From NCBI RefSeq assembly GCF_001185345.1, contig NZ_KQ236743.1, forward strand, positions 322,372 through 386,371: a DNA stretch of 64,000 bases, written 5' to 3'. Positions 18,912 through 28,441 of this stretch are shown here, piece after piece; positions within the stretch are counted from its first letter, which is position 1, and each line of letters begins with the position of its first letter. The position numbers and the translations under genes are program-made. The notes below the pieces were generated by a model that worked only from the letters and a program-made list of their open reading frames with translations, was not told the origin of the DNA and did not search any database. Source of the DNA: Dorea sp. D27 (GTDB taxonomy: Bacteria > Bacillota > Clostridia > Lachnospirales > Lachnospiraceae).

Positions 18912-20717
18912 ATGGCGAAAGAATTACTGATGGGTAATGAAGCGATAGGCCTTGGGGCCATCCGCGCCGGCGTAAATCTCGTGTCGGGCTATCCTGGGAC
19001 GCCGTCTACGGAGATTCTGGAGACCGTCGCAAGACATAACGACGGCGGCAGGATTCATGTGGAGTGGTCCGTCAATGAAAAGGCCGCGCTTGAGGTGGCG
19101 GCAGGTGGAGCATACGCAGGGGCGCGGACGATGGTTACGATGAAGCAGGTAGGGCTCAATGTTGCGTCTGATCCGCTTATGAGCCTTGCATATGTCGGTG
19201 TAAAGGGGGGGATGGTCATCGTGGCGGCGGACGATCCCGGGCCCATATCCTCACAGACGGAACAAGACACCAGATGCTTTGCGGCATTTGCCAAGCTGCC
19301 GGTATTCGATCCGTCATCTCCGGAGGAAGCATACGAGATGGTAGGAGAAGCCTTCGCATATTCAGAGAAATATGGCACTCCTGTCCTGCTGCGTCCAACG
19401 ACGCGTGTCTGTCACGGCTGTGCCACGGTGGATGTCGATGAAACTGCGGCAGAGATCAAACCGGAAGGGTTTGTCAAGGATACGGGACGATGGGTCATAT
19501 TTCCCCGCCTGTCCTACCAGAACCATAGGAAGATTGAGGAGAGGAATGCAGAACTGTCAGACTTGTTTTCGGCTTATAAATACAACACGGTAGAGGGAAA
19601 GGACGGCCTGAAAAAAGGCGTGGCGGCAGGTGGCATAAGCTATGCCTATGCGAAGGAATCGCTGCCCGGGGAAGTAAAGCTTTTGAAGATCGGCACGCCG
19701 CATCCTTTTCCCGAAACGCTGGCCGTGGAGTTTATGAGGGGGCTTGAGGAAGTGCTCGTCCTTGAGGAGCTGGACCCTGTCATTGAAAAAGAGCTGCTGC
19801 GAATTGCAGGCAAGTACCACCTTCCGGTAACGATTAGAGGCAAGCTCACCCATGATACGAAAAATGCCGGGGAAAACAGCGTTGAAAGCGTGAGAGGGGA
19901 TCTGGGAAGGTTCCTGCCTGAATACGAGGAACTGGCGGCAGGAGATGCGGACGGGGCGGAAGAAGCACCAACGCTTCCTGTCAGGCCTCCCGTCCTCTGT
20001 GCGGGATGCCCGCACCGCGCGTCCTTCTATGCGGTCAAGCAGGCGGCGAAAGGACGCAAGGCTGTGTTCTCAGGAGATATCGGCTGTTATACGCTGGGCA
20101 ATTCAAAGCCGTTAGATATGGTAGACACGTGCCTGTGCATGGGAGCGGATGTGACGATTGCACAGGGACTGCATATCATAGAGCCTGACGCAGTAAACTT
20201 TGCATTTATCGGAGACTCTACCTTCTTTGCCTCCGGGATAACCGGCGTGGTAAATGCGGTATATAACCAGACAGACATCATCCTTGTCGTCCTGGATAAT
20301 TCCACTACGGCCATGACGGGCCATCAGCCGCACCCGGGGACTGGAAAGACGATGATGGGCGATGTGGTTTCTAAGATCAGTATCGAAAAGATTCTGGAGG
20401 CAGTCGGCGTAGGCCGGATCGTTAATGCGGATCCGCTTCATCTGGCGGATGCAGCCGGCGCGGTGAAGGAAGTGATGGATGAAAAGGGAGTGCGGGCGGT
20501 CATCTTCAAGTCTCCGTGCATCGCGGTCACGAAACCGGCAGCACGGTATGAGGTGAAGGATGAAACGTGTACGCTGTGCCGGCAGTGTATCCGTGAGCTC
20601 GGCTGTCCGGCAATTGTCAGGGCGGACGGGAAGATATCGATAGAGCCGTCTCTTTGCACCGGCTGCGGCCTCTGTGCCCAGGTGTGCAAGTTCCAGGCGA
20701 TACAGGAGGTGGAGTAA
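18912..20717 (+). CDS. iorA: Indolepyruvate:ferredoxin oxidoreductase, alpha subunit
   Basis: Thiamine diphosphate enzyme that oxidatively decarboxylates aryl pyruvates (from Trp, Phe, Tyr) to aryl-acetyl-CoA while reducing ferredoxin. At 601 aa it shows the N-terminal pyrimidine-binding domain (SGYPGTPSTEI, MKQVGLNVASDP), the TPP-binding half (SGDIGCYTLG, GDSTFFASG, LDNSTTAMTGHQPHPG), and two C-terminal [4Fe-4S] motifs (CTLCRQC and CTGCGLCAQVC). AAGGAG precedes the ATG. The iorB gene starts one base after the stop. Confidence 0.95.
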   Translation: MAKELLMGNEAIGLGAIRAGVNLVSGYPGTPSTEILETVARHNDGGRIHVEWSVNEKAALEVAAGGAYAGARTMVTMKQVGLNVASDPLMSLAYVGVKGGMVIVAADDPGPISSQTEQDTRCFAAFAKLPVFDPSSPEEAYEMVGEAFAYSEKYGTPVLLRPTTRVCHGCATVDVDETAAEIKPEGFVKDTGRWVIFPRLSYQNHRKIEERNAELSDLFSAYKYNTVEGKDGLKKGVAAGGISYAYAKESLPGEVKLLKIGTPHPFPETLAVEFMRGLEEVLVLEELDPVIEKELLRIAGKYHLPVTIRGKLTHDTKNAGENSVESVRGDLGRFLPEYEELAAGDADGAEEAPTLPVRPPVLCAGCPHRASFYAVKQAAKGRKAVFSGDIGCYTLGNSKPLDMVDTCLCMGADVTIAQGLHIIEPDAVNFAFIGDSTFFASGITGVVNAVYNQTDIILVVLDNSTTAMTGHQPHPGTGKTMMGDVVSKISIEKILEAVGVGRIVNADPLHLADAAGAVKEVMDEKGVRAVIFKSPCIAVTKPAARYEVKDETCTLCRQCIRELGCPAIVRADGKISIEPSLCTGCGLCAQVCKFQAIQEVE

Positions 20718-20718
20718 G

Positions 20719-21303
20719 ATGAATAAGAATTGTCTGCTTTGCGGTGTCGGAGGACAGGGCGTCGTCCTTGCCTCCAAACTGATTGCGTATGCAGCTATGG
20801 ATAAAGGGTATGACGTGCGGACGACCGAGACGATCGGCATGGCGCAGAGGGGGGGCTCTGTCGTGAGCCATGTGCGTATGGGAAAGCACATCCATTCTCC
20901 GCTCATACCGTTTGGGAGCGCGGATGTCATCCTGGCGTTTGAGCCGGCGGAAGCCGTGAGGAATCTTCCTTACCTGAGGGAAGGCGGCTTGGTCATCGTC
21001 AATGAGAAGGCGGTGAAGCCGGTGACGGCCACATTGAGTGACAGCGGTTATGACGGGGTAGAGATGCTGAATCACCTGAAAGAGCATGTCAGCCGACTCT
21101 GTATCGTGGACGGTACGAAGCTGTGCAATGAAGCCGGCTCGGCAAAAGTGCTCAACGTGGCGCTTCTCGGCGTGGCTGCCGGAAGCGGGGCACTGGAGGT
21201 CACTCTGGATGACATGGAAGCGGAGCTGAAGAAACGTGTAAAACCGCAGTATGTTGATATGAATATGAAAGCGCTGTCTCTCGGAGCAGGGGCGGTACAG
21301 TAA
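20719..21303 (+). CDS. iorB: Indolepyruvate:ferredoxin oxidoreductase, beta subunit
   Basis: Gamma-type 2-oxoacid oxidoreductase subunit that pairs with IorA. Motifs GVGGQGVVLASKLIAYAA and TETIGMAQRGGSVVSHVR are characteristic. I chose the ATG at 20719 (194 aa): AGGAGG lies inside the end of iorA with good spacing, and the protein then begins NKNCLLCGVGGQG as expected. One base separates it from iorA, implying coupled translation. Confidence 0.94.
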   Translation: MNKNCLLCGVGGQGVVLASKLIAYAAMDKGYDVRTTETIGMAQRGGSVVSHVRMGKHIHSPLIPFGSADVILAFEPAEAVRNLPYLREGGLVIVNEKAVKPVTATLSDSGYDGVEMLNHLKEHVSRLCIVDGTKLCNEAGSAKVLNVALLGVAAGSGALEVTLDDMEAELKKRVKPQYVDMNMKALSLGAGAVQ

Positions 21304-21349
21304 GATAGAATACATCGAAGGCCGGAATACCGGAGAAAGGGTTTTAGAA

Positions 21350-22582
21350 ATGCAGATGACAGAATTACAGTTCAGGCTCATTAAGGAGAACCTGAAATTA
21401 TTGACCTCCAAGCCGTGCTTTTATAAAGATAAGCTGGACGGAATCGACATCGGGGAGATACAGTCTCAGGAAGACTTTGAAAAGCTTCCGTTCACATGGA
21501 AGGGAGACCTGCGGGAGGCATATCCTCTTGGCCTTCAGGCAGTGCCGGACGAGGAAATCGTAAGGATCCACTCTTCTTCAGGGACGACGGGAACGCCCAT
21601 AATCATCCCATATACGCAGAAGGATGTGGACGACTGGGCGAAGATGTTTGCCAGATGTTACGAGATGGCGGGTATCACGGCGCTGGACCGCATACATATC
21701 ACGCCCGGATACGGGCTGTGGACGGCAGGCATCGGCTTCCAGCTCGGCGCGGAATGGCTCGGAGCCATGACGATTCCGATGGGACCCGGCAATACGGATA
21801 AGCAGCTCCGTATGATGCGTGATATGAAGTCTACCGTCCTCTGCGCTACTTCCTCATATGCGCTGCTTCTGGCGGAAGAGATTGCAAAAAGAGATATGAC
21901 AGACAAGATATACCTTAAGAAGGGCGTCATCGGTTCCGAACGGTGGGGCGCGAAGATGAGAAAGCGGATTGCCGATGAGCTCGGCGTGCAGCTCTATGAC
22001 ATATACGGGCTTACGGAAGTGTACGGTCCCGGCATCGCCATGAGCTGCGACTGTGAGTGCGGCATGCATTACTGGGATGATTATGTATATTTTGAGATTG
22101 TGGATCCGAAGACCGGTAAGAATGTTCCGGACGGGGAGATAGGAGAGCTCGTCATCACGACGCTGCGCAAGCAGGGGGCGCCGCTCATCCGCTATAGAAC
22201 CCATGACCTGACGAGGTTCATACCGGGAGACTGTCCGTGCGGCTCCAGATATCCGAGAATCGATACGCTGATCGGACGTACGGACGACATGGTGAAGGTG
22301 AAAGGTGTGAATATCTTCCCGAGCCAGATCGAGGATATGCTCAAAGGCGTAAAGGAGGCATCCAGCGAGTATCAGTTTATGCTTGACCATCTGAACGGCA
22401 AAGACGTGTGTACGCTGTTCGTGGAAGTGAATCCGGGCGTGGAGCTCAAAGAGGCTGCCAAGGTGATTCAGAAGGAATTTAAAGAGAAGATAGGTATCAC
22501 TACGAACGTGAAGCCGGTGGCAATCGGCGACCTTCCGCGCAGCGAGAAGAAGTCGACGAGAATATTTGACAACCGGTATTAG
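21350..22582 (+). CDS. paaK: Phenylacetate-CoA ligase (aryl-acetate:CoA ligase), short N-terminus
   Basis: AMP-forming adenylate enzyme interconverting arylacetate and arylacetyl-CoA. Signature blocks SSSGTTGTPIIIPYT, YGLTEVYGPG, and YRTHDLTRFIPGDCPCGS are visible. At 410 aa it lacks roughly the first 20 residues of typical PaaK (the segment around W-x5-E-x-M-S); no in-frame upstream start replaces them before iorB. Next to iorAB it probably releases or re-activates aryl acetates made from aromatic amino acids. GGAGAAAGG precedes the ATG, with long spacing. Confidence 0.9.
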   Translation: MQMTELQFRLIKENLKLLTSKPCFYKDKLDGIDIGEIQSQEDFEKLPFTWKGDLREAYPLGLQAVPDEEIVRIHSSSGTTGTPIIIPYTQKDVDDWAKMFARCYEMAGITALDRIHITPGYGLWTAGIGFQLGAEWLGAMTIPMGPGNTDKQLRMMRDMKSTVLCATSSYALLLAEEIAKRDMTDKIYLKKGVIGSERWGAKMRKRIADELGVQLYDIYGLTEVYGPGIAMSCDCECGMHYWDDYVYFEIVDPKTGKNVPDGEIGELVITTLRKQGAPLIRYRTHDLTRFIPGDCPCGSRYPRIDTLIGRTDDMVKVKGVNIFPSQIEDMLKGVKEASSEYQFMLDHLNGKDVCTLFVEVNPGVELKEAAKVIQKEFKEKIGITTNVKPVAIGDLPRSEKKSTRIFDNRY

Positions 22583-22591
22583 GAGGATGAG

Positions 22592-23362
22592 ATGCGTTTT
22601 CGACCATGTATCGATATACATAACGGAACAGTAAAGCAGATTATAGGAGGAAGCCTGACTGACGAGCAGGACAGTGCCAAGGAGAACTTCTCCTCCGCAT
22701 GCGGCGCGGCGCATTATGCAAGGCTGTATCAGAGAGACGGGCTTAAGGGGGGCCATGTCATACTCCTGAACCCCGTGTCGTCTGAGCATTACGATGCGAC
22801 CCGGGCACAGGCGCTGGAAGCTCTGTCCGCTTATCCGGACGGTCTGCAGATCGGAGGAGGCATCACGGCGAAGAACGCAGAGGATTATATCACGCACGGA
22901 GCGAGCCATGTCATCGCTACGTCTTATGTATTCCGGGACGGTGCAGTGCGGTGGGAGCATCTCCGGGAACTGGAGCGTGCGGCAGGCAGGGAACATCTGG
23001 TCATTGATCTGAGCTGCCGGAGGAAGGACGGGGCATATTATATTGTGACAGACCGGTGGCAGAAGTTCACGGACGTGGAGCTGACGCCCTGTATTCTGGA
23101 CGAGATAGCCGGGTACTGCGATGAATTTCTTGTGCATGGAGTGGACGTGGAAGGCCGTGCTTCCGGTATGGAGGAAGGGCTTGTGCGTATGCTTGGAAGG
23201 TGGAAGGGAATTCCGGTGACATATGCGGGCGGCATCGGCAGCCTTGAAGATCTGGAACATTTCCGGAAGGTGTCGGGCGGGGGCGTGGACTTTACAATTG
23301 GAAGCGCCCTGGATCTGTTCGGCGGAACTGTGCCGTATGACACGGTAAAACAATACAGATGA
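22592..23362 (+). CDS. hisA: Eukaryotic-type HisA (ProFAR isomerase)
   Basis: Isomerase of histidine synthesis (TIM barrel), 256 aa. The sequence follows the yeast/plant HIS6 branch and not the bacterial HisA branch: RPCIDIHNGTVKQIIGGSL at the N-terminus, LVIDLSCRRKDGAYYIV, WQKFTDVELTPCIL, EFLVHGVDVEGRASG, and VTYAGGIGSLEDL. It is not in a his operon here; it follows paaK after 9 bases with its own AGGAGG. The TIM-barrel phosphate sites (QIGGGI and YAGGIG) are intact, so it should be functional. Confidence 0.88.
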   Translation: MRFRPCIDIHNGTVKQIIGGSLTDEQDSAKENFSSACGAAHYARLYQRDGLKGGHVILLNPVSSEHYDATRAQALEALSAYPDGLQIGGGITAKNAEDYITHGASHVIATSYVFRDGAVRWEHLRELERAAGREHLVIDLSCRRKDGAYYIVTDRWQKFTDVELTPCILDEIAGYCDEFLVHGVDVEGRASGMEEGLVRMLGRWKGIPVTYAGGIGSLEDLEHFRKVSGGGVDFTIGSALDLFGGTVPYDTVKQYR

Positions 23363-23364
23363 CG

Positions 23365-23388
23365 AGTAAATTAACAAGTAAATTAACA
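23365..23388. repeat. Two tandem copies of a 12-bp repeat upstream of secA
   Basis: AGTAAATTAACA occurs at 23365-23376 and again at 23377-23388, directly upstream of the secA promoter. It may be an upstream AT-rich element; the function is unknown. Confidence 0.7.
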
Positions 23389-23412
23389 GTTTGTGAACTC
23401 TTTATAAACAGG

Positions 23413-23441
23413 TTGAATTGGAGTTTGTATAGTGCTAGAAT
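23413..23441 (+). promoter_or_regulatory. Promoter of secA
   Basis: TTGAAT (23413-23418), 17-base spacer and TAGAAT (23436-23441), about 40 bases before secA. Confidence 0.75.
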
Positions 23442-23483
23442 GAGGGATAGAGTAAATTTACGGACAAGGAGTAAACACGCAGT

Positions 23484-26048
23484 ATGGGTTTAATACAGAA
23501 AATATTTGGAACGCACAGCGAGAATGAGCTGAAGAGAATCTATCCGATAGCAGACGCTATCGAGGCTCTGGAGCCTGAGATACAAAAGCTTACAGACAGC
23601 GAGCTGAAAGATAAGACGCGGGAATTCAAAGAGAGGCTGAAGGAAGGTAAGACGCTTGACGACATACTTCCGGAGGCTTTTGCCGTTGTCAGGGAAGCTG
23701 CGGTCAGGACGCTTGGAATGAAGCACTACAGGGTGCAGCTCATCGGCGGCATCATTCTGCATCAGGGGCGTATCGCAGAGATGAAGACCGGTGAAGGCAA
23801 GACGCTCGTGTCGACACTGCCTGCATACCTGAATGCTCTGACCGGGGACGGCGTGCACATTGTCACGGTCAATGACTACCTGGCGAAGCGTGACGCTGAA
23901 TGGATGGGACAGGTGCACGAATTCCTCGGGCTCAAGGTCGGCGTCGTGCTCAACAGCATGGATAATGATGAGCGCCGGGACGCGTATAACTGCGACATCA
24001 CCTATGTGACGAACAATGAGCTTGGATTTGATTATCTGAGGGACAATATGGTCATCTACAAGGAGCAGCTCGTACAGAGAGGGCTTAAGTTTGCCATTAT
24101 CGATGAGGTTGACTCCGTATTGATTGACGAGGCAAGGACTCCGCTTATCATATCAGGACAGAGCGGGAAATCCACGAAGCTGTATGAAGCCTGTGATATT
24201 CTGGCACGCCAGCTGGAGCGCGGAGAAGCGAGCGGCGAGTTCTCTAAGATGAACGCTATCATGGGAGAGGACATCGAGGAGTCGGGAGACTTCATCGTCA
24301 ATGAAAAGGAGAAGAATATCAACCTTACCGAAGACGGTGTGAAGAAAGTAGAGAAGTTTTTCCATATCGAGAATCTGGCAGATCCGGAGAACCTGGAGAT
24401 TCAGCACAATATTATTCTGGCGCTGCGGGCGCATAACCTGATGTTCCGGGATCAGGATTACGTCGTGAAGGAAGACCAGGTATTGATCGTAGATGAATTT
24501 ACCGGCCGTATCATGCCGGGCCGCCGTTATTCTGACGGACTTCATCAGGCCATCGAGGCGAAGGAGCACGTCAAGGTCAAAAGAGAGAGCAAGACGCTGG
24601 CGACCATTACGTTCCAGAACCTGTTCAACAAGTTTGACAAGAAATCAGGTATGACAGGTACTGCGCTCACGGAAGAAAAAGAGTTCCGCGATATATATGG
24701 CATGGACGTCGTGGAGATCCCTACGAATGTGGAAGTACAGAGGATGGATCTGGAAGATGCCGTGTACAAGACGCAGAAGGAGAAGTTCCGGGCCGTGTGC
24801 GATGAGATAGAAGCGGCACACGCCAAACATCAGCCTGTGCTCGTCGGCACGATTACGATCGAGACATCGGAACTTTTGAGCAGTATGTTGAAAAAACGGG
24901 GTATCCCTCACAATGTGCTGAACGCGAAGTACCATGAACAGGAGGCGGAAATCGTCGCACAGGCCGGTATCCATGACGCCGTGACGATAGCCACCAACAT
25001 GGCGGGACGTGGTACGGACATCAAGCTGGACGACGAGGCAAGGGCAGCCGGCGGCTTGAAGATTATCGGTACGGAGCGGCATGAGGCGAGACGTATCGAC
25101 AATCAGCTGCGCGGACGTTCCGGTCGTCAGGGCGATCCAGGCGAGTCCAGATTCTATATCTCTCTGGAGGACGATTTGATGCGTCTGTTCGGTTCGGAAA
25201 GGCTGATGAACGTATTTACGACGCTTGGCGTGGAAGACGGAGAGCAGATAGAGCACAAGATGCTGTCCAACGCCATCGAGAAGGCGCAGCAGAAGATTGA
25301 GAGCAACAACTTCGGTATCCGTAAGAATCTGCTCGAATATGACCAGGTCATGAATGAGCAGAGAGAGATTATATATGAAGAGAGACGCCGCGTCCTGGAC
25401 GGAGAAAATATGCGTGACTCCATCTTCCACATGATCAACGATTATGTGGAGAACGTGGTGGATATGATAGTCTCTCCGGACGACGAACCGGAAGACTGGA
25501 ACCTTCAGGAACTGAATATGACGATTCATAATGTGGTTCCGATGGAGCCTGTCACGGAAGACGACATCAAGGATATAAGCCAGAAGGAATTAAAGCATAT
25601 GCTCAAAGAGCGCGCGGCGAAGTCTTATGAGCTGAAAGAGACGGAATTTCCGGAACCGGAGCACCTGCGTGAAGTGGAGCGTGTCGTGCTGCTGAAGGTA
25701 ATCGATGCGAAGTGGATGGACCACATCGACGATATGGATCAGCTGCGCCAGGGAATCGGCCTGCAGGCATATGGACAGAGAGATCCGAAAGTCGAGTACA
25801 AGATGCTTGGATATGACATGTTCGGAGCCATGACAAAAAGTATTACCGAAGATACGATACGTACCTTGTTCCATGTGAGAATCGAACAGAAGGTAGAGCG
25901 GGAGCAGGTGGCCAAGGTGACCGGCACGAACAAGGACGAGAGTGCGGCTCGCGGGCCGAAACGGCGCGCTGAGAAGAAGGTATATCCGAACGATCCGTGC
26001 CCGTGCGGAAGCGGCAAGAAATATAAGCAGTGCTGCGGGCGGAAGTAA
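23484..26048 (+). CDS. secA: Protein translocase ATPase SecA
   Basis: Motor of the general secretion pathway. At 854 aa it shows the Walker A motif MKTGEGKT, the [19 protein letters not shown] block, helicase motifs in the second nucleotide-binding fold ([12 protein letters not shown] and [13 protein letters not shown]), and the C-terminal SEC-C zinc tail [21 protein letters not shown] precedes the ATG with slightly long spacing. prfB follows 34 bases later, a common Firmicute arrangement. Confidence 0.98.
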   Translation: MGLIQKIFGTHSENELKRIYPIADAIEALEPEIQKLTDSELKDKTREFKERLKEGKTLDDILPEAFAVVREAAVRTLGMKHYRVQLIGGIILHQGRIAEMKTGEGKTLVSTLPAYLNALTGDGVHIVTVNDYLAKRDAEWMGQVHEFLGLKVGVVLNSMDNDERRDAYNCDITYVTNNELGFDYLRDNMVIYKEQLVQRGLKFAIIDEVDSVLIDEARTPLIISGQSGKSTKLYEACDILARQLERGEASGEFSKMNAIMGEDIEESGDFIVNEKEKNINLTEDGVKKVEKFFHIENLADPENLEIQHNIILALRAHNLMFRDQDYVVKEDQVLIVDEFTGRIMPGRRYSDGLHQAIEAKEHVKVKRESKTLATITFQNLFNKFDKKSGMTGTALTEEKEFRDIYGMDVVEIPTNVEVQRMDLEDAVYKTQKEKFRAVCDEIEAAHAKHQPVLVGTITIETSELLSSMLKKRGIPHNVLNAKYHEQEAEIVAQAGIHDAVTIATNMAGRGTDIKLDDEARAAGGLKIIGTERHEARRIDNQLRGRSGRQGDPGESRFYISLEDDLMRLFGSERLMNVFTTLGVEDGEQIEHKMLSNAIEKAQQKIESNNFGIRKNLLEYDQVMNEQREIIYEERRRVLDGENMRDSIFHMINDYVENVVDMIVSPDDEPEDWNLQELNMTIHNVVPMEPVTEDDIKDISQKELKHMLKERAAKSYELKETEFPEPEHLREVERVVLLKVIDAKWMDHIDDMDQLRQGIGLQAYGQRDPKVEYKMLGYDMFGAMTKSITEDTIRTLFHVRIEQKVEREQVAKVTGTNKDESAARGPKRRAEKKVYPNDPCPCGSGKKYKQCCGRK

Positions 26049-26082
26049 GAGAAGAAAGATTATGATAGAAAGAGGTGACAGC

Positions 26083-27190
26083 GTGGTTGAATTAGATGCA
26101 TTTAAAAGTATTATGAATGCTTATGAAGAACCTCTTGCCGAGATGAGGGATTCACTTTGACGTCTCTGGCAAAGAGAAACGGATTGAAGAACTGGAGAGG
26201 AAGATAGAAGAGCCGGCCTTCTGGGACAGACCGGAAGAGTCGCAGCAGGTGATGAAGGAGCTGAAAGACCTGCAGGAGCTCGTGAAGACGATTCATACAT
26301 TGTATGGCGGATATGAGGATATCAATCTGCTCATCGAGATGTCTTACGAGGAAAACGATGCCTCTGCAGTAAAAGAAATAGAAACAGAGATTCATAATTT
26401 TGAAGAACGGTTCGAGGAGCTGCGGATCAGGACGCTTCTTTCTGGCGAGTATGATGCGTGCAACGCGATTGTAACGATTCATGCCGGCGCCGGAGGGACG
26501 GAGTCGTGTGACTGGGCGGGCATGCTATACCGTATGTACAGCCGTTTTGCAGAGCGCAGAGGTTATGCCGTGGAAGTGCTTGACTATCTGGATGGCGATA
26601 TCACAGGCATCAAGACGGTCACATTCGAGGTCAGGGGCGAGAATGCTTACGGGTACCTGAAGTCAGAAAAAGGAGTGCACCGGCTCGTACGGATCTCTCC
26701 GTTCAATGCGGCGGGCAAGCGGCAGACTTCCTTCGCTTCTTGTGATGTCGTCCCGGACATTGAGGATGAGATTGACATCGAGATTGCGGACGAGGAGCTT
26801 AAGATAGACACATACAGGGCCAGCGGCGCGGGCGGACAGCATGTCAACAAGACGTCCTCCGCCATCCGCATCACCCATCTGCCGACGGGTATCGTCGTCC
26901 AGTGCCAGAATGAACGTTCCCAGCATTTTAACAAGGAAAAGGCGATGCAGATGCTGAAAGTCAAGCTGCAGCTTCTGAAGGAGCAGGAACAGGCGGAAAA
27001 GGTGTCGGACATAAGGGGAGAGGTAAAAGAGATTGGTTTTGGCAACCAGATACGCTCTTATGTCATGCAGCCATACACTATGGTGAAGGATCACCGCACC
27101 AGCGAGGAATGCAGTAATGTTACAGCAGTGCTGGACGGGAGCATCGATATGTTTATCAACGCATATCTGAAGCAGTCGGCCGGCAGCTAA
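26083..27190 (+). CDS. prfB: Peptide chain release factor 2 (programmed +1 frameshift)
   Basis: Terminates translation at UAA and UGA. The gene is split: 26083-26157 encodes 25 residues ending in CTT before an in-frame TGA (26158-26160); skipping one base continues at GAC 26159 to 27190, giving 368 aa. Motifs SPF (codon recognition, in RISPFNAAGK) and GGQ (in GAGGQHVNKTSSA) are present. The GTG start at 26083 follows an AGAGGTGA ribosome site and gives the expected VVELDAFK start; an ATG at 26062 is also in frame but less well placed. hom follows closely. Confidence 0.95.
26145..26161 (+). promoter_or_regulatory. RF2 autoregulatory frameshift site
   Basis: The sequence CTT-TGA-C at 26155-26161 is the canonical RF2 shift site. 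A Shine-Dalgarno-like GAGGGA (26145-26150) lies 4 bases before the CTT codon, close to the spacing that pushes ribosomes +1. When RF2 is scarce, the TGA is read through by frameshifting. Confidence 0.93.
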
Positions 27191-27202
27191 AGGGAGGAAT
27201 AT

Positions 27203-28423
27203 ATGGTAAATATAGCAGTTATGGGTTATGGAACCGTCGGTTCCGGTGTCGTGGAAGTCGTCAATACGAACGGCGCCCGCATCAACCAGAGGATCGGCGA
27301 CGAGCTGAATATAAAGTATGTGCTGGATTTGAAAGAGTTTCCTGGGGATCCGGTACAGGATAAGATCGTCCATGATTTCGAGACGATTGTCCATGATGAT
27401 GATATCAAGATCGTCGTGGAGGTCATGGGAGGAATCGAGCCCGCGTATACCTTTGTAAAGCGGTGCCTTCAGGCGGGTAAGAGCGTTGCCACGTCAAACA
27501 AGGCGCTTGTTGCAAAGCATGGCGCGGAACTTCTGTCCATTGCGAAGGACCAGGGCATCAACTTTCTCTTTGAGGCGAGCGTGGGAGGAGGCATTCCGAT
27601 TATCCGTCCTCTGAACTCCTCGCTGACGGCAGATGAGATTGAGGAGATTACAGGCATCCTCAACGGTACGACGAACTATATGATGACGAAGATGTTCTAT
27701 GAGGGAGCAGATTACGATGAAGTGCTGAAGGAAGCACAGGCGAACGGATTTGCGGAGCGCAACCCGGAAGCGGACGTGGAAGGTTATGACGCGTGCAGGA
27801 AGATAGCAATCCTGTCATCGCTTATCTCAGGGCAGCAGGTTGATTTTGAAGATATCTATTGTGAAGGCATCACGGAGATTACGGCAGAGGATATGAAATA
27901 TGCAAAAGCGATGGGGACGACGATTAAGCTTCTTGCATCCAGCAAACGGAGGGGCAACCGCCTGCATGCAATCGTGGCTCCTTGCATGCTCTATCCGGGG
28001 CATCCGCTCTATAACGTGAACGGAGTGTTCAATGCCATCTTCGTGCACGGCAACGTGCTCGGCGATGCGATGTTCTACGGCAGCGGTGCAGGCAAGCTTC
28101 CGACTGCCAGTGCGGTGGTGGCCGATGTGGTGGACGCCGCAAAGCATCTGAACCGCAATATCATGACGATGTGGAAGCAGGATAAGCTTAAGCTGGAAGA
28201 CAAGGCAGACGCAAAACGGCGCTTCTTCATCCGCATGAAGGGAGACGACCGGGATATGCTCGATGACCTCAAAGACTCCTTTGGTGATATAGAGATCATT
28301 CATGCAGACGGACTCGACGGTGAATTTGGGTTTATTACCCCTGTCATGATGGAAGGTGATTACGATACGAGGGCAAGAATATATAAAGATGAGATACTGC
28401 ATATGATACGTATTCAAGAATAG
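27203..28423 (+). CDS. hom: Homoserine dehydrogenase
   Basis: NAD(P)-dependent reduction of aspartate semialdehyde to homoserine, the branch to threonine and methionine. The N-terminal Rossmann motif GYGTVGSGVVEV, the SNKALVA segment, FEASVGGGIPII and the catalytic ILNGTTNYMMTKM region are present. The last 70 or so residues form a C-terminal ACT regulatory domain, so feedback by threonine is plausible. GGGAGG precedes the ATG. It leads into apgM and lysC on the same strand. Confidence 0.95.
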   Translation: MVNIAVMGYGTVGSGVVEVVNTNGARINQRIGDELNIKYVLDLKEFPGDPVQDKIVHDFETIVHDDDIKIVVEVMGGIEPAYTFVKRCLQAGKSVATSNKALVAKHGAELLSIAKDQGINFLFEASVGGGIPIIRPLNSSLTADEIEEITGILNGTTNYMMTKMFYEGADYDEVLKEAQANGFAERNPEADVEGYDACRKIAILSSLISGQQVDFEDIYCEGITEITAEDMKYAKAMGTTIKLLASSKRRGNRLHAIVAPCMLYPGHPLYNVNGVFNAIFVHGNVLGDAMFYGSGAGKLPTASAVVADVVDAAKHLNRNIMTMWKQDKLKLEDKADAKRRFFIRMKGDDRDMLDDLKDSFGDIEIIHADGLDGEFGFITPVMMEGDYDTRARIYKDEILHMIRIQE

Positions 28424-28441
28424 GACTGGCAGGGAGGTAGC

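Noticed and set aside
26158-26160. TGA in prfB as a disabling mutation
   Set aside because: It is the known autoregulatory frameshift site of RF2 genes, with a CTT TGA C context and upstream stimulator.
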